DNA of 64,000 nt from Rhodococcus marinonascens NBRC 14363. GTDB lineage: Bacteria; Actinomycetota; Actinomycetes; Mycobacteriales; Mycobacteriaceae. Positions 38,752-48,887 of this stretch are shown in pieces. The notes below the pieces were generated by a model. It did no database searches. It saw nothing but the letters and a program-made list of their open reading frames with translations, and was not told the origin of the DNA. The stretch covers positions 1 through 64,000 of the forward strand of contig NZ_BCXB01000016.1 of assembly GCF_001894885.1 (NCBI RefSeq), written 5' to 3'. How positions within the stretch are numbered: position 1 is the first letter of the stretch; each line of letters starts with the position of its first letter. The translations under genes were made by a program, and so were the position numbers.

Positions 38752-39819
38752 CTACTCCGGCTGCCGTTTGGCGGACGGTTTGCCCGCCGCCTGCTGTGAG
38801 CGGAGATCGGCGACCAGGGCGTTGCCGGTCCACCGTCGTTCGCCGCCGCCGGCCTCAGCCTCACGGATCAGCGTGACAAGTCTCGCGTTCACCGGAGCAT
38901 CTGTGCCCGCCGCCGCGGCCAGTCGCACGACCTCCCCGCTGATCCAGTCCACCTCGGTGCGCCGGCCCGCTTCGAGGTCGTCCCACATGGACGACCGGGC
39001 GTGCGGGTCGATGGCCAGCATTCGACTCCCCGCCCTCCGGAACAACCAGTCCGGGACACTCAGCAACCAGGGAATCCGGTGCGGCGGCACCGGCGTGAGT
39101 TTGGCGACTGCGATTCCGCGGGCAGTCAGAAGATCGAGCGCTTCCCGCTGAGCCAGGGCGAGAGCGCGCCGGAACGATCGCTGCGACAACTCCTCACGGA
39201 GCGGTAGATCGGACAAGGCATTGACCGCATTGTTCAGATTGAGCAACAGCTTCGCCCACTGCACCGCCCGGAAATCGTCATGCTGGTGCAACGGCAATCC
39301 CGCCGCTTCGAACTCCGATGCAAATCCACTCACGGCGCGATGACGTTCGATCTCCAGGCCACCTCCGGACCCTTGATGGAAATGTCCGGGTCCGCGGCGG
39401 ACCACGTTGAACGGCACCATCGCCGCAAGAACAACATGGCCCGGCAGCGACTCGCGCAGCGCGTCCGCGTTGCCCAGTCCGTTCTGCGCACTCATTACAA
39501 CGGCACCGGAGTCGAGCGCCCACGCCAGAACGGTGCCGACCCCTGCGGTGTCCGCCGACTTCACGGACACGATGACGAGATCTGTGGTGCCCGCCGCGGC
39601 GAAGTCGGTGGCGAAGGTGACCGCGGCGGCATCGACCTGAACATCCGCACCGTGCAGATCCGTCAGCTGCAGCCCGTGTTCACGAATCTCGGCCCCGATC
39701 CGCTCGCGGCCGATCAGGGTCACCTCAGCACCCGCCGCGGCGAGTCGACCACCGATGTAACATCCGACACTGCCCGCGCCGAAGACGGTGATCCGCACCG
39801 GACGCGTACCCCTGCTCAT
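38752..39819 (-). CDS. 2-dehydropantoate 2-reductase-like protein (PanE family)
   Basis: The 355-residue protein has the NADP site ITVFGAGSVGCYIGGRLAAAG and the SAQNGLGN and RAVQWAKLLLNLNNAVNAL blocks of ketopantoate reductases. The C-terminal domain is complete. It could make pantoate for coenzyme A, but PanE paralogs with other 2-oxo acid substrates are common. Its start overlaps the pafC stop by four bases, placing it in the paf operon. Confidence 0.8.
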   Translation of the reverse strand: MSRGTRPVRITVFGAGSVGCYIGGRLAAAGAEVTLIGRERIGAEIREHGLQLTDLHGADVQVDAAAVTFATDFAAAGTTDLVIVSVKSADTAGVGTVLAWALDSGAVVMSAQNGLGNADALRESLPGHVVLAAMVPFNVVRRGPGHFHQGSGGGLEIERHRAVSGFASEFEAAGLPLHQHDDFRAVQWAKLLLNLNNAVNALSDLPLREELSQRSFRRALALAQREALDLLTARGIAVAKLTPVPPHRIPWLLSVPDWLFRRAGSRMLAIDPHARSSMWDDLEAGRRTEVDWISGEVVRLAAAAGTDAPVNARLVTLIREAEAGGGERRWTGNALVADLRSQQAAGKPSAKRQPE

Positions 39820-40793
39820 GCGTCGACGCTGTCGTAGGCCGACAGCGCCTCGACGGCTCGGCGGCGCACCTCGCCGACCAGCTCCGGAGGTTCGTACACT
39901 GTGATTCCCGCACCGAAACCCAGCACCAGACGTGCCATCCAGTCGAGCGCCCCGTAACTCATACTCGCCTCCACCGAGCCGTCCGCAGCGACCTCGACGT
40001 CATCCATCGGGTAGTAGTCGAGCACCCACACGCAGTCGGCAGCGATACGCAACCGCGCCTGCGGCAGGGAGGCGTCGCCGCTGAACAGTTCGAGGTTGGA
40101 TTCAGGCACGAGTGCCTGGGCTGGCGGGATAGACGGTTCGTCCAGTCCTGTGGCGGCGTCGATTCGGTCGAGGCGGAACAGCCGCACCCCTTCGGCCTGA
40201 CGGCACCAGGCCTGCAGATAGCTATGATTGTCGACCAGCACGATCCGTACCGGATCCACGGTACGTTCGGTGACCCGGTCCCGAGATGCCGAGTAGTACG
40301 TCAACTGCAGCGCGCGCCGGTGATGCAGCGCGGACCTTACCGCGGCGGCGATCGGATACTCCGCGGCGTCCTCGTCCGAATCCTGCACCGGGGGCCGCAC
40401 CACCCCCCCGCGCGCCGCGGTGCCGGCGGCGTCCTCGATCTTCGCGATCGCGCTGTACGCCGCAGACGGGTCGACCATGCCCGGCATCTCCACCAGCGAA
40501 CGCAGGGCAATCAGCAGCACGGTCGCTTCCGTGGACGTCAACCGCAGGGGGCGATCGATGCCCGCCGAGAACGTCACCTCGATGCTCTCTTCGGAAAACG
40601 AGAGGTCGATGAGGTCACCGGGACCGTAACCGGGCAAACCGCACACCCACAGCTGATTGAGATCGGACATCAACTGGGTGGTGGTGACTCCCAGTTCCGC
40701 GGCGGCCTCAGCCGCGCTCATCCCTGGGTTCGCGATGAAGTACGGCACCAGATTGAGGAGCCTGGACAATATCGACGACAACCTGCTGCTCAT
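39816..40793 (-). CDS. pafC: WYL-domain transcription regulator PafC
   Basis: The 325-residue protein starts at an ATG at 40793 (MSSRLSSILSRLLNLVPYFI) that overlaps the pafB stop by four bases. An N-terminal helix-turn-helix (MSAAEAAAELGVTTTQLMSD) precedes a WYL domain (LTYYSASRDRVTERTVDP, SYLQAWCRQAEGVRLFRLDR). PafB and PafC form a heteromeric activator of LexA-independent DNA-damage genes. The longer upstream open frame lies inside pafB and is not used. Confidence 0.92.
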   Translation of the reverse strand: MSSRLSSILSRLLNLVPYFIANPGMSAAEAAAELGVTTTQLMSDLNQLWVCGLPGYGPGDLIDLSFSEESIEVTFSAGIDRPLRLTSTEATVLLIALRSLVEMPGMVDPSAAYSAIAKIEDAAGTAARGGVVRPPVQDSDEDAAEYPIAAAVRSALHHRRALQLTYYSASRDRVTERTVDPVRIVLVDNHSYLQAWCRQAEGVRLFRLDRIDAATGLDEPSIPPAQALVPESNLELFSGDASLPQARLRIAADCVWVLDYYPMDDVEVAADGSVEASMSYGALDWMARLVLGFGAGITVYEPPELVGEVRRRAVEALSAYDSVDA

Positions 40794-41779
40794 GACGTTC
40801 CCTCCCCTGCTGCGCCTCGCAGCTTCGTCAACACGTCGTGGCGTAGTTCCGGCGGGGCAAGCACCAGAGCGTCCGCCCCGTGCCCTGCGACGAGTCGCGC
40901 GATCCAGTCCCACGAGCGGACAGGAATCTCCAGCACACTGCCGAGCCGCTCGTTCACATCTCTCTCCGCTCTCGTCGAGCCGAGGCGGCGCAGGTCCTGG
41001 GCGCGGCCCTCGGCCACCCACACGGTGGCGGTGCCGGTGATATCACCCGAACCGGTGGCTCGATCGACGATCTCACGAAGGTCGACATCTGCGGGTTTGT
41101 GGACGACCCCCGACGGACCGAACTCGGTCACCTCCTCGCCGATCCTGGACAACCGGAACGTCCGGACCGCGCCACGGTCGACGTCGTGACCGACGAGATA
41201 CCAGCGGCCTTGCGCAGTAACGACGCCCCAGGGTTCGACGGTGCGCTCGGTAAACGGCTCGTTGAGGGCGCCGCGATGCGGAAAGTGGACTGCACGACCC
41301 GCATCGACCGCCGCCAGGAGCTTGCCCATCGCAGGCTCGGACCCCCGGGTGCGGGCCGGAACGGCCGTGACAGGCGTCGCCTCCGTGTGCGGGTCGACCT
41401 GAACACCCGCTGCCCGCAACTTGAGGAGCGCACGTTGAGCCGTCGCCGCCAGCTCCGGCGACTTCCACAACTGGACGGCGACGGCCACCGCAGTGGACTC
41501 TTCCCGGCTGAGATCGACGTCGGGGAGCCCATAGGCTTCTGGATTGATCCGATAGCCCTCGACGGTCGAGAACCGTGACGCCTGACCGGTCTCGAGCGGC
41601 ACGCCGAGATCCCGAAGTTCGTTCTTGTCGCGTTCGAACATGCGACTGAACGCCTCATCGCTGGCGGAGCTGTCATACCCTGCAACGCTTTCGCGAATCT
41701 TCTCGGCGGTGAGGAACTGTGTGGTGGACAGCAAACAGATCACCAGGTTCATCAAGCGCTCGATCTTTGATGTCGACAC
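40790..41779 (-). CDS. pafB: WYL-domain transcription regulator PafB
   Basis: The 329-residue protein has an N-terminal winged-helix region (KIERLMNLVICLLSTTQFLT, then EKIRE) and a WYL domain (ERTVEPWGVVTAQGRWYLVG, RTFRLSRI). It pairs with PafC, with which it is translationally coupled. It lies 47 bases after pafA, as in mycobacteria. Confidence 0.92.
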   Translation of the reverse strand: MSTSKIERLMNLVICLLSTTQFLTAEKIRESVAGYDSSASDEAFSRMFERDKNELRDLGVPLETGQASRFSTVEGYRINPEAYGLPDVDLSREESTAVAVAVQLWKSPELAATAQRALLKLRAAGVQVDPHTEATPVTAVPARTRGSEPAMGKLLAAVDAGRAVHFPHRGALNEPFTERTVEPWGVVTAQGRWYLVGHDVDRGAVRTFRLSRIGEEVTEFGPSGVVHKPADVDLREIVDRATGSGDITGTATVWVAEGRAQDLRRLGSTRAERDVNERLGSVLEIPVRSWDWIARLVAGHGADALVLAPPELRHDVLTKLRGAAGEGTS

Positions 41780-41826
41780 GCCCGGAAGCCTAACGGGTGA
41801 GCGTGTTTCTGACTCGGCAAGCGCCG

Positions 41827-43185
41827 CTACATCGAGGCGATCAGCCGCTCCACCCGCTCGTCAACCGACCGGAACGGATCCTTGCACAGCACCGTCCGCT
41901 GGGCCTGGTCGTTGAGTTTGAGGTGCACCCAGTCGACAGTGAAGTCGCGTCCAGTCTCCTGAGCTGCGATGATGAACTCGCCGCGTAGCTTTGCCCTCGT
42001 CGTCTGCGGCGGAGTGTCGACCGCCGCCTCGATCGTCTCATCCTCGACGATCCGCTTTACGAGACCCTTGCGTTGCAGGACGTCGAACACGCCTCGGCCC
42101 CGTTTGATGTCGTGGTAGGCCAGATCCAGCTGTGCGATCTTCGGGTCGGCAAGCTCGAAGCCGTGGCGGTCTTGGTAACGCTGGAAGAGCTTGCGCTTGA
42201 TCACCCAGTCGATCTCTGTATCGACCTTCGCGAAGTCCTGTGATTCGACAGCGTCCAGCATCCGGCCCCACAGGTCCACCACCTGCGTCACCTGCGGATC
42301 GGGGTCACGGTTCTGCAGATGCTCCACTGCCCGTGCGTAGTACTCACGCTGAATGTCCAGCGCGCTGGCCTGTCGGCCGCCGGCCAGTCGCACCGGCCGG
42401 CGACCGGTGACGTCGTGGCTGACCTCACGGATCGCGCGGATCGGATTGTCGAGGGCGAAGTCGCGGAACGACACCCCGGCCTCGATCATCTCGAGCACAA
42501 GTGCAGCGGTGCCCACCTTCAGCATGGTGGTGGATTCCGACATGTTCGAATCGCCGACGATCACGTGCAGGCGGCGGTACTTCTCCGCATCGGCATGCGG
42601 TTCGTCTCGGGTGTTGATGATGGGCCGCGATCGGGTGGTGGCAGACGAGACACCCTCCCAGATGTGCTCGGCGCGCTGCGACAGGCAAAAGGTGGCCGCC
42701 TTCGGTGTCTGCAGGACCTTACCTGCGCCACAGATCAGCTGTCGCGTGACAAGGAACGGCAACAGCACGTCCGAGATCCGGGAGAACTCGCCCGCCCGGG
42801 CCACGAGGAAGTTCTCGTGGCAGCCGTAGGAGTTGCCCGCCGAATCGGTGTTGTTCTTGAACAGGTAGATGTCACCGCCGATGCCTTCCTCGGCAAGCCG
42901 CTGTTCTGCGTCGATCAGCAACTCCTCCAGCACCCGTTCGCCCGCTCGGTCGTGGTTGACCAGCTGAATGAGGTTGTCGCACTCGGCCGTCGCGTATTCG
43001 GGGTGCGATCCCACGTCCAGATACAGGCGGGCACCGTTCCGGAGGAATACGTTGGAACTACGGCCCCACGACACCACCCGACGGAACAAGTAGCGCGCAA
43101 CCTCGTCCGGGCTCAACCGCCTGTGACCATGGAAGGTGCAGGTCACGCCGAACTCTGTCTCAATTCCCATGATTCGCCGCTGCAC
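41827..43185 (-). CDS. pafA: Pup-protein ligase PafA
   Basis: The 452-residue enzyme phosphorylates the C-terminal Glu of Pup and joins it to substrate lysines. It starts at GTG 43185 ([20 protein letters not shown]), the family N terminus; the open frame upstream is not homologous. The catalytic base should be Asp57 in [13 protein letters not shown]; Glu9 and Glu11 of GIETEFG bind Mg-ATP. The ribosome site is weak. A 180-bp gap separates it from prcA. Confidence 0.95.
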   Translation of the reverse strand: MQRRIMGIETEFGVTCTFHGHRRLSPDEVARYLFRRVVSWGRSSNVFLRNGARLYLDVGSHPEYATAECDNLIQLVNHDRAGERVLEELLIDAEQRLAEEGIGGDIYLFKNNTDSAGNSYGCHENFLVARAGEFSRISDVLLPFLVTRQLICGAGKVLQTPKAATFCLSQRAEHIWEGVSSATTRSRPIINTRDEPHADAEKYRRLHVIVGDSNMSESTTMLKVGTAALVLEMIEAGVSFRDFALDNPIRAIREVSHDVTGRRPVRLAGGRQASALDIQREYYARAVEHLQNRDPDPQVTQVVDLWGRMLDAVESQDFAKVDTEIDWVIKRKLFQRYQDRHGFELADPKIAQLDLAYHDIKRGRGVFDVLQRKGLVKRIVEDETIEAAVDTPPQTTRAKLRGEFIIAAQETGRDFTVDWVHLKLNDQAQRTVLCKDPFRSVDERVERLIASM

Positions 43186-43310
43186 ACTTCGACAGTACAA
43201 CGCCGAGCACCAACCGGAGAGGCAAACCCGTTCGGCAACACCACACACATACGCCGAGTTGGTGAACACACAGCTAGGCAGGATCCACCGCGTAGATCAG
43301 ATAATGTTTG

Positions 43311-43329
43311 ACCGCCGTCGGTGGGCGGT
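43311..43329. promoter_or_regulatory. Small hairpin between prcA and pafA
   Basis: ACCGCC and GGCGGT pair around a seven-base loop. On the + strand it is followed by GTTTT, on the coding (minus) strand by a non-U-rich stretch. It may be a weak attenuator after prcA. Confidence 0.35.
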
Positions 43330-43365
43330 GTTTTCGGACAACTCACCGTCGGGGCATACCCGACC

Positions 43366-44145
43366 TCAGTCCTGAGTGTCGGTCGGCTTCGCCTCGGTGT
43401 CTGGCTTCGATTCCGCAGCAGGCTCCGGAACGTCCTCCGGCGCCTCCGGGAGCAGCTGTTCGAGTGCCGATCCAGCGATCCGGCGGAACGCCCGGCGAGG
43501 CCGCGACTGATCGAGCACGGCCACCTCGAGGCTGGTAACGTCGACATCCCGCTTCTCGCCCTCACCCGAACCACCCTGGCGGAGGGCCGTGACCGCGACT
43601 CCTACGGCTTCCTCGAGATCCAGGTCGGCCCGATACGACTCACGCATGGCAGTCGCGATCGGCTCGGTCGTGCCACCCATCACCACAAAATGCTGTTCGT
43701 CGACGATGGATCCGTCGTACGTGATGCGGTACAGCTGAGGTGGCTTCGGGCTACCCACACGCCCGACCTCCGCGACACAGATCTCCACCTCGTATGGCTT
43801 GGGCTGTTCTGTGAAGATCGTGCCAAGTGTCTGTGCGTACGCGTTGGCCAGCGATCGGCCCGTCACGTCACGACGGTCGTAGGAGTAGCCGCGCATGTCG
43901 GCGTGCACAATCCCCGCCCGCCGAAGGTTCTCGAACTCGTTGTACTTCCCGACGGCCGCGAAACCGAGACGGTCGTACAGTTCGCTGACCTTGTGCAGGG
44001 CGGTGGACGGGTTCTCCGCCACGAACAGCACACCGTCATGGAACGTGAGCACGACGACGCTGCGTCCCCGGGCAATCCCCTTGCGTGCCAACTCCGAGCG
44101 GTCCCGCATGATCTGCTCAGCCGAGGCGTAGTACGGCATGGTCAT
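43366..44145 (-). CDS. prcA: Proteasome alpha subunit PrcA
   Basis: The 259-residue protein begins with the gating N terminus [20 protein letters not shown] and has the alpha-type fold ([20 protein letters not shown]). It lacks a catalytic Thr. Seven copies form each outer ring and receive Mpa. The C-terminal tail is acidic and Pro-rich. The start overlaps the prcB stop by four bases. Confidence 0.96.
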   Translation of the reverse strand: MTMPYYASAEQIMRDRSELARKGIARGRSVVVLTFHDGVLFVAENPSTALHKVSELYDRLGFAAVGKYNEFENLRRAGIVHADMRGYSYDRRDVTGRSLANAYAQTLGTIFTEQPKPYEVEICVAEVGRVGSPKPPQLYRITYDGSIVDEQHFVVMGGTTEPIATAMRESYRADLDLEEAVGVAVTALRQGGSGEGEKRDVDVTSLEVAVLDQSRPRRAFRRIAGSALEQLLPEAPEDVPEPAAESKPDTEAKPTDTQD

Positions 44146-45056
44146 CGCGCAGAACCCCCTTCTTCGCTGCGCTGTGAGACGATTCCCTCGCTACGCTCGC
44201 CGACGATGCGGCGAGCCAACTCGGACGTCGTCTCCACTGGCACGTGAACCGCACCGGCCTGCGTGATCGTGACCGCGGTCGGATAGATGCCCCGCGACAG
44301 ATCGGGGCCACCGGTTGCCGAGTCGTCGTCGGCGGCGTCGTACAACGATTCGACGGCCGCCCGTAGTGCGGTCTCCTCGTCGCTGTCGGGGGCGTAAAGC
44401 TTCTTCAGCGCCGACTTCGCAAACAACGATCCCGAACCGACCGCATGGTATCCGGCACGCTCCTCGTACCGCCCACCGACGACGTCGTACGACACGATGC
44501 GGCCTGCACGTGCGTCGTCCTCGGCGTCGAGGTCGTATCCGACGAGGAGTGGTACCACCGCAAGACCCTGCATCGCGGCCCCGAGGTTGCCACGGACCAT
44601 CGACGCCAGGCGATTAGCCTTACCGTCGAAGGTCAGCGGAACACCCTCGATCTTTTCGTAGTGCTCGAGTTCAACGGCGAACAGCTTCACCAATTCGATG
44701 GCGATACCCGCGGTACCCGCGATTCCGGATGCGGAGTAATCGTCGGTGACGTAGACCTTTTCCACGTCCCGACTGGCGATCAGGTTGCCCTGCGTCGCAC
44801 GCCGGTCACCGGCGAGGAGGACGCCGCCCTTGTAAGTCAGCGCCACGATCGTCGTTCCGTGCGGAGCGAGATCACCGCTCCCCATCCCATCACCACCCCG
44901 TGTCGTCGTCGAGTGCGAATGATGGCCACACCTATTCTCCGGCAGCATTTCTGGCGCATGACCACGTAGGTATTCGGTGAACGAGGACAGATTCGAACCG
45001 AAACTGAGCCTTGTGCCACCGTCGCCGGTCTGTAGTGCCGGCCGATCCGCCGTCAC
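44142..45056 (-). CDS. prcB: Proteasome beta subunit PrcB
   Basis: The 304-residue precursor has a propeptide of about 67 residues, then [19 protein letters not shown]; Thr68 becomes the N-terminal nucleophile after self-cleavage. DRRATQG and [14 protein letters not shown] are typical. GTG at 45056 overlaps the pup stop (GTGA), coupling pup and prcB translation. Confidence 0.96.
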   Translation of the reverse strand: MTADRPALQTGDGGTRLSFGSNLSSFTEYLRGHAPEMLPENRCGHHSHSTTTRGGDGMGSGDLAPHGTTIVALTYKGGVLLAGDRRATQGNLIASRDVEKVYVTDDYSASGIAGTAGIAIELVKLFAVELEHYEKIEGVPLTFDGKANRLASMVRGNLGAAMQGLAVVPLLVGYDLDAEDDARAGRIVSYDVVGGRYEERAGYHAVGSGSLFAKSALKKLYAPDSDEETALRAAVESLYDAADDDSATGGPDLSRGIYPTAVTITQAGAVHVPVETTSELARRIVGERSEGIVSQRSEEGGSAR

Positions 45057-45247
45057 TGGCCGCCCTTCTGGACATAGGCCCGGACGAAGTCCTCGGCATT
45101 CTCCTCGAGCACGTCGTCGATCTCATCGAGAAGGTCGTCGGTGTCATCTGCCAGCTTTTCGCGACGTTCCTGACCAGCGGATCCATCACCGCCGGGGGTG
45201 TCGTCCTCGTCGCCACCGCCAGTTCGCTTGGTCTGCTCTTGTGCCAT
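45053..45247 (-). CDS. pup: Prokaryotic ubiquitin-like protein Pup
   Basis: The 64-residue, very acidic, disordered protein starts [16 protein letters not shown] and ends [13 protein letters not shown]. The C-terminal Gln must be deamidated by Dop before PafA can attach it. I use the ATG at 45247 because AAGGAGG is nine bases upstream. It heads a pup-prcB-prcA unit. Confidence 0.97.
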   Translation of the reverse strand: MAQEQTKRTGGGDEDDTPGGDGSAGQERREKLADDTDDLLDEIDDVLEENAEDFVRAYVQKGGQ

Positions 45248-45323
45248 AGCCACCGACCTCCTTATCTTGAGGGAGCTCATTCTTCCGAGCGTCCTGTCCT
45301 GCCAAGCAGTCTGACTCGCTCAT

Positions 45324-45351
45324 CCGCTCGGACCTTCACCCTACCGAGCGG
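45324..45351. terminator. Inverted repeat between dop and pup
   Basis: CCGCTCGG and CCGAGCGG are perfect 8-bp arms around a 12-base loop, in the 170-bp gap after dop and before pup. It may end dop transcripts or adjust readthrough into pup. Confidence 0.5.
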
Positions 45352-45417
45352 CGACACCATGCGGGCGGCGATGCGACGGCGAGTTCGGATGCGGATCCGC
45401 CGGATCCGGTCGACCGT

Positions 45418-46917
45418 TCAGTTCGTGAGCTTGTCGACTAGCTCTTTCGCCGTTGCCACAGACTCCAGCAACTCTCCGACGTGCGCCTTACTACCACGCA
45501 GCGGTTCGAGGGTGGGGATTCGCACCAGCGAGTCGCCGCCCAGGTCGAAGATCACCGAATCCCAGCTTGCCGCCGCGATGTCGGCGCCGAACTTACGCAG
45601 GCACTCTCCGCGGAAGTAGGCCCGCGTGTCGGCCGGTGGCGCGTCTACGGCATCGAGGACCTGTTGTTCCGTGACGAGCCGTTCCATCGAGCCCCGTGAT
45701 ACCAAGAGATTGAACAGGCCTTTGTCGAGACGAACATCGGAGTACTGCAGGTCTATCAGGCCGAGCTTCGGTGCCGCCCAGCCCAGGCCTTCCCGAGTGC
45801 GCACGCCCTCCAAGAGGCGAAGCTTTGCCGGCCAGTCCAGGAGATGAGCGCAGTCCATCGGATCCCGCTCCAGGATGTCGAGCACCATCGCCCACTTCTC
45901 GAGGAGATCCGCGACCCGGGGGTCGTCGTTACCTTCGGCCGAGGTGAACTTCGCGACACGTTCGTGGTAAATCCTCTGCAGGGCAAGCCCTGTCAACTCG
46001 CGACCGTCCATCAGCGCAACCGTTGCGCGGAGCGTGGGATCGTGACTGATGTGATGCACCGCCGTGACCGGACGTGCCAGTTGCAGGTCCGTGAGGTCGA
46101 CGCCGGCCTCGATGAGATCGAGCACCAGCGCGGTTGTGCCCACTTTGAGGTACGTCGACATCTCGGCGAGGTTCGCGTCGCCGATGATGACGTGAAGCCG
46201 CCGGTACTTGTCCGCATCCGCGTGGGGTTCGTCGCGGGTATTGATGATCCCACGCTTGAGCGTCGTCTCGAGTCCGACCTCGACCTCGATGTAGTCCGCG
46301 CGCTGGGACAGCTGGAAACCAGCCTCGTCACCGGACTGGCCGATCCCCACCCTGCCCGATCCGCAGATCACCTGGCGGGACGCGAAGAAGGGCGTGAGTC
46401 CGTTGATCACCGCAGAAAACGGTGTGGCCCTCGACATCAGGTAGTTCTCGTGAGTGCCGTAGGACGCACCCTTGCCGTCCACGTTGTTCTTGTACAGCTG
46501 GAGTCGCGGCGCACCGGGGACGCTCGAGGCGTGCCGTGCCGCCGCCTCCATCACACGCTCACCGGCCTTGTCCCAGATGACGGCATCGAGGGGGTCGGTG
46601 ACCTCTGGAGCCGAGTACTCGGGGTGTGCGTGATCGACGTACAACCGTGCGCCGTTGGTGAGGATCATGTTGGCCGCGCCGACCTCGTCTGCGTCAATGA
46701 CCGGCGCTGGGCCGCTCAGCCTACCCAAGTCGAATCCGCGGGCATCGCGCAACGGGGACTCCACCTCGTAGTCCCACCTCGTGCGCTTGGCGCGCGGCAC
46801 ACCGGCCGCCGCCGCATACGCCAACACCGCCTGGGTGGACGTCAAGATCGGATTGGCCGAAGGCTCGCTGGGTGACGAGATTCCATACTCGACCTCGATG
46901 CCGATGATCCGCTGCAT
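45418..46917 (-). CDS. dop: Pup deamidase/depupylase Dop
   Basis: The 499-residue protein is a paralog of PafA ([20 protein letters not shown]). It converts the terminal Gln of Pup to Glu and also removes Pup from tagged proteins. The catalytic Asp is Asp95 in [15 protein letters not shown]. The stretch between residues about 38 and 75 ([20 protein letters not shown]) is the Dop-loop region absent from PafA. ATG at 46917. Confidence 0.96.
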   Translation of the reverse strand: MQRIIGIEVEYGISSPSEPSANPILTSTQAVLAYAAAAGVPRAKRTRWDYEVESPLRDARGFDLGRLSGPAPVIDADEVGAANMILTNGARLYVDHAHPEYSAPEVTDPLDAVIWDKAGERVMEAAARHASSVPGAPRLQLYKNNVDGKGASYGTHENYLMSRATPFSAVINGLTPFFASRQVICGSGRVGIGQSGDEAGFQLSQRADYIEVEVGLETTLKRGIINTRDEPHADADKYRRLHVIIGDANLAEMSTYLKVGTTALVLDLIEAGVDLTDLQLARPVTAVHHISHDPTLRATVALMDGRELTGLALQRIYHERVAKFTSAEGNDDPRVADLLEKWAMVLDILERDPMDCAHLLDWPAKLRLLEGVRTREGLGWAAPKLGLIDLQYSDVRLDKGLFNLLVSRGSMERLVTEQQVLDAVDAPPADTRAYFRGECLRKFGADIAAASWDSVIFDLGGDSLVRIPTLEPLRGSKAHVGELLESVATAKELVDKLTN

Positions 46918-46988
46918 GCTGCAGAGCCTATGCGATCACCCGCCGCTCCCACGGCACACTCCCGACCCACGCCACGCCCGCCCGCCGA

Positions 46989-47366
46989 CTACACCTGCGC
47001 GCAGTCCAGGTATCGGTCCGCGAAAATCGCCCCGAGCACGGTCCGCACACCCGGCGGCGCCCAGTCGTGGGAGCTGTCTTCGACAATCGTCGGGTCTGTC
47101 AACGCGACGGTCCGACGGCGCGTCTCGATGGTGCATCCACCAGCCGCCACTACATTTCGCACCCAGTCGCTGTTCGCGCCATACGTCAGCGCAAACCGAT
47201 AGTGACCCTCGACAACGAACACGTTGACGGGCGTGCGGTAGACGGTGCCCGAACGTCGCCCACGGTGCTCCACTACGGCGAAACCGGGCAAATACTTGGC
47301 GGCGCGGCGCGTCACCTGATTGGTCGCCACACGGTTGAATCGGGCCATCGAACGCGGCAACACCAT
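46989..47366 (-). CDS. Deazaflavin (F420)-type nitroreductase-family protein
   Basis: The 125-residue protein resembles the Ddn/DUF385 split-barrel family (VVEHRGRRSGTVYRTPVNVF, ALTYGANSDWVRNVVAAGGC). Members use F420H2 to reduce quinones or other compounds. The ATG at 47366 has GGGGGAG upstream. It lies 71 bases before dop and may share its transcript. The substrate is unknown. Confidence 0.8.
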   Translation of the reverse strand: MVLPRSMARFNRVATNQVTRRAAKYLPGFAVVEHRGRRSGTVYRTPVNVFVVEGHYRFALTYGANSDWVRNVVAAGGCTIETRRRTVALTDPTIVEDSSHDWAPPGVRTVLGAIFADRYLDCAQV

Positions 47367-47444
47367 GATCTCTCCCCCTCGGCACCCGAACGGGTCACCT
47401 GAACTCAACGATACCGATCCCGGACCCGTGTGCTCACGCCGTGA

Positions 47445-48879
47445 TCACACGCGTTCTCCCTCGATGTCGGACGGTGCTTTCACGAGAAGAGAAGCCACAA
47501 GCGCGACGGCGGCGAGCGCAACGGATATCCACAGTGCGGTCTGGTATCCCGAGAGGGTGCCGGCGGCGGCGGTCGGCGCCACCAGGGCGATCCCCAACCG
47601 CAGCACCAGTGCTGAAACAGGCGCCGTTGAACGCGGGAAGCGCACCAGGGCTCTCCTTCGGAGAAAGGATGACGCCCAAAGCGTTGACAGTGGTCAAGGT
47701 CAAGCCGTTGTAGAACAACCCCAGCAAAGCGAACGCCGCGAACACAACCCACTGCCGGCTCGGAAATATCGCAGCGACTCCCAGCACCGCCATGCTCGCG
47801 GCAAGACCTATCCGCAGCACCAAACGCCAGCCCACTCAAGGTGCCCACCACCCGGTGAAAGGTCCGGAGAACAATCCGATCACCGACAGCGGCACGAGGA
47901 ACAACAAACCGGACATCGTGGCGTTCATGCCGTAACCGTTGAGATCGTCCTGGCTCAGGAGAACCACCGTGATGTTGATCGCCACGAAGAACCCGGAAAG
48001 CGTAAATAGCGTCGTCACCATGATCGGCCAGACCTGACGCGAGCGCAGGTGCTTCACGGCGATCAGAGGGTCGCGCCGCAGCTTTTCGACGTGCCAGAAC
48101 GCCACTGCCAACAGAATCGTTCCGGAAAGGAGAATCATCGCCCAGGTGCTGGTCCAGCCGTTCGCCGAACCCTGCGTGAGTCCGACGCTCAAGCAGGTGA
48201 GCGCAGCGGAAAGAACAGTCGCACCCGGCCAATCCATTTTCCCTGTGGAGCGACGCGTAGTCGCGGGCACGTGTCTGATCGCAAGTACGATCGCCATCAG
48301 GCTCAACGCCGCGATGACAACGAAGATCGCTCGGAAACCCAGGGTGTCGGAGAGAACCCCACCGACGAGTCCGTCAACGCCGGCGGCACCGCCATTGGCC
48401 GCAATGATCGTCCCGAGCGCAATTCCGAACTGGGTGGGTGTCATCGTTTCGCGCAGCACCAGGTAGGCGATCTAAAACGTTGCCCCGGATGCGCCCTGAA
48501 TCAGACGGCCGACGATCAACACCCAGACGTTGGGGGCGAATACGGCAATCAGGGTGCCGATACACAGGGCAGCAAGCACCCAGATGAGGACGATACGCCG
48601 GCCGGCGTAGTCGCTGAGCCGGGACAGCACAACACCGGCGATTCCTCCGACGAGGAAGAACAGAGCCTGGGACAGCGCGACACGGTCCACGGTAGTCCCC
48701 AACGACCGGGCCATCTCTGGGACGGCCGGCGAGATCATCGTCGAGTTGAGCTGAAAGGCAAGCACACTGAGCAGGAGGGCCGCGAACATGGGGACACTTC
48801 CCACAAGTTCGCGGCGGGGCTCGTATCCCGCCTGACTGCGAATGCTGATGATGAGCAACGCGATTCCTTTCCTGCCCAA
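47445..48879 (-). pseudogene. MFS transporter (DHA2-like), broken
   Basis: Pieces read from 48879 to 47445 make a 14-helix-type major facilitator: FAALLLSVLAFQLNSTMISP, RLSDYAGRRIVLIWVLAALC, GRLIQGASGATF, then a TAG at 48472-48474, more helices to GPFTGWWAP, a TGA at 47836-47838, then VGWRLVLRIGLAASMAVLGV. A final shift of frame at a four-base C run (47592-47595) leads to GIALVAPTAAAGTLSGYQTA. Two stops and one frameshift make it inactive. Confidence 0.85.
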
Positions 48880-48887
48880 ACGCCCCG

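Noticed and set aside
40794-41021. Longer PafC N terminus
   Set aside because: The extension lies within pafB in another frame and is Arg/Gly-rich; the ATG at 40793 overlaps the pafB stop as expected.
45380-45420. Repeated CGGATCCG octamers near the dop stop
   Set aside because: Two short palindromes in GC-rich DNA next to a stop codon; no spacing or context to support a regulatory role.
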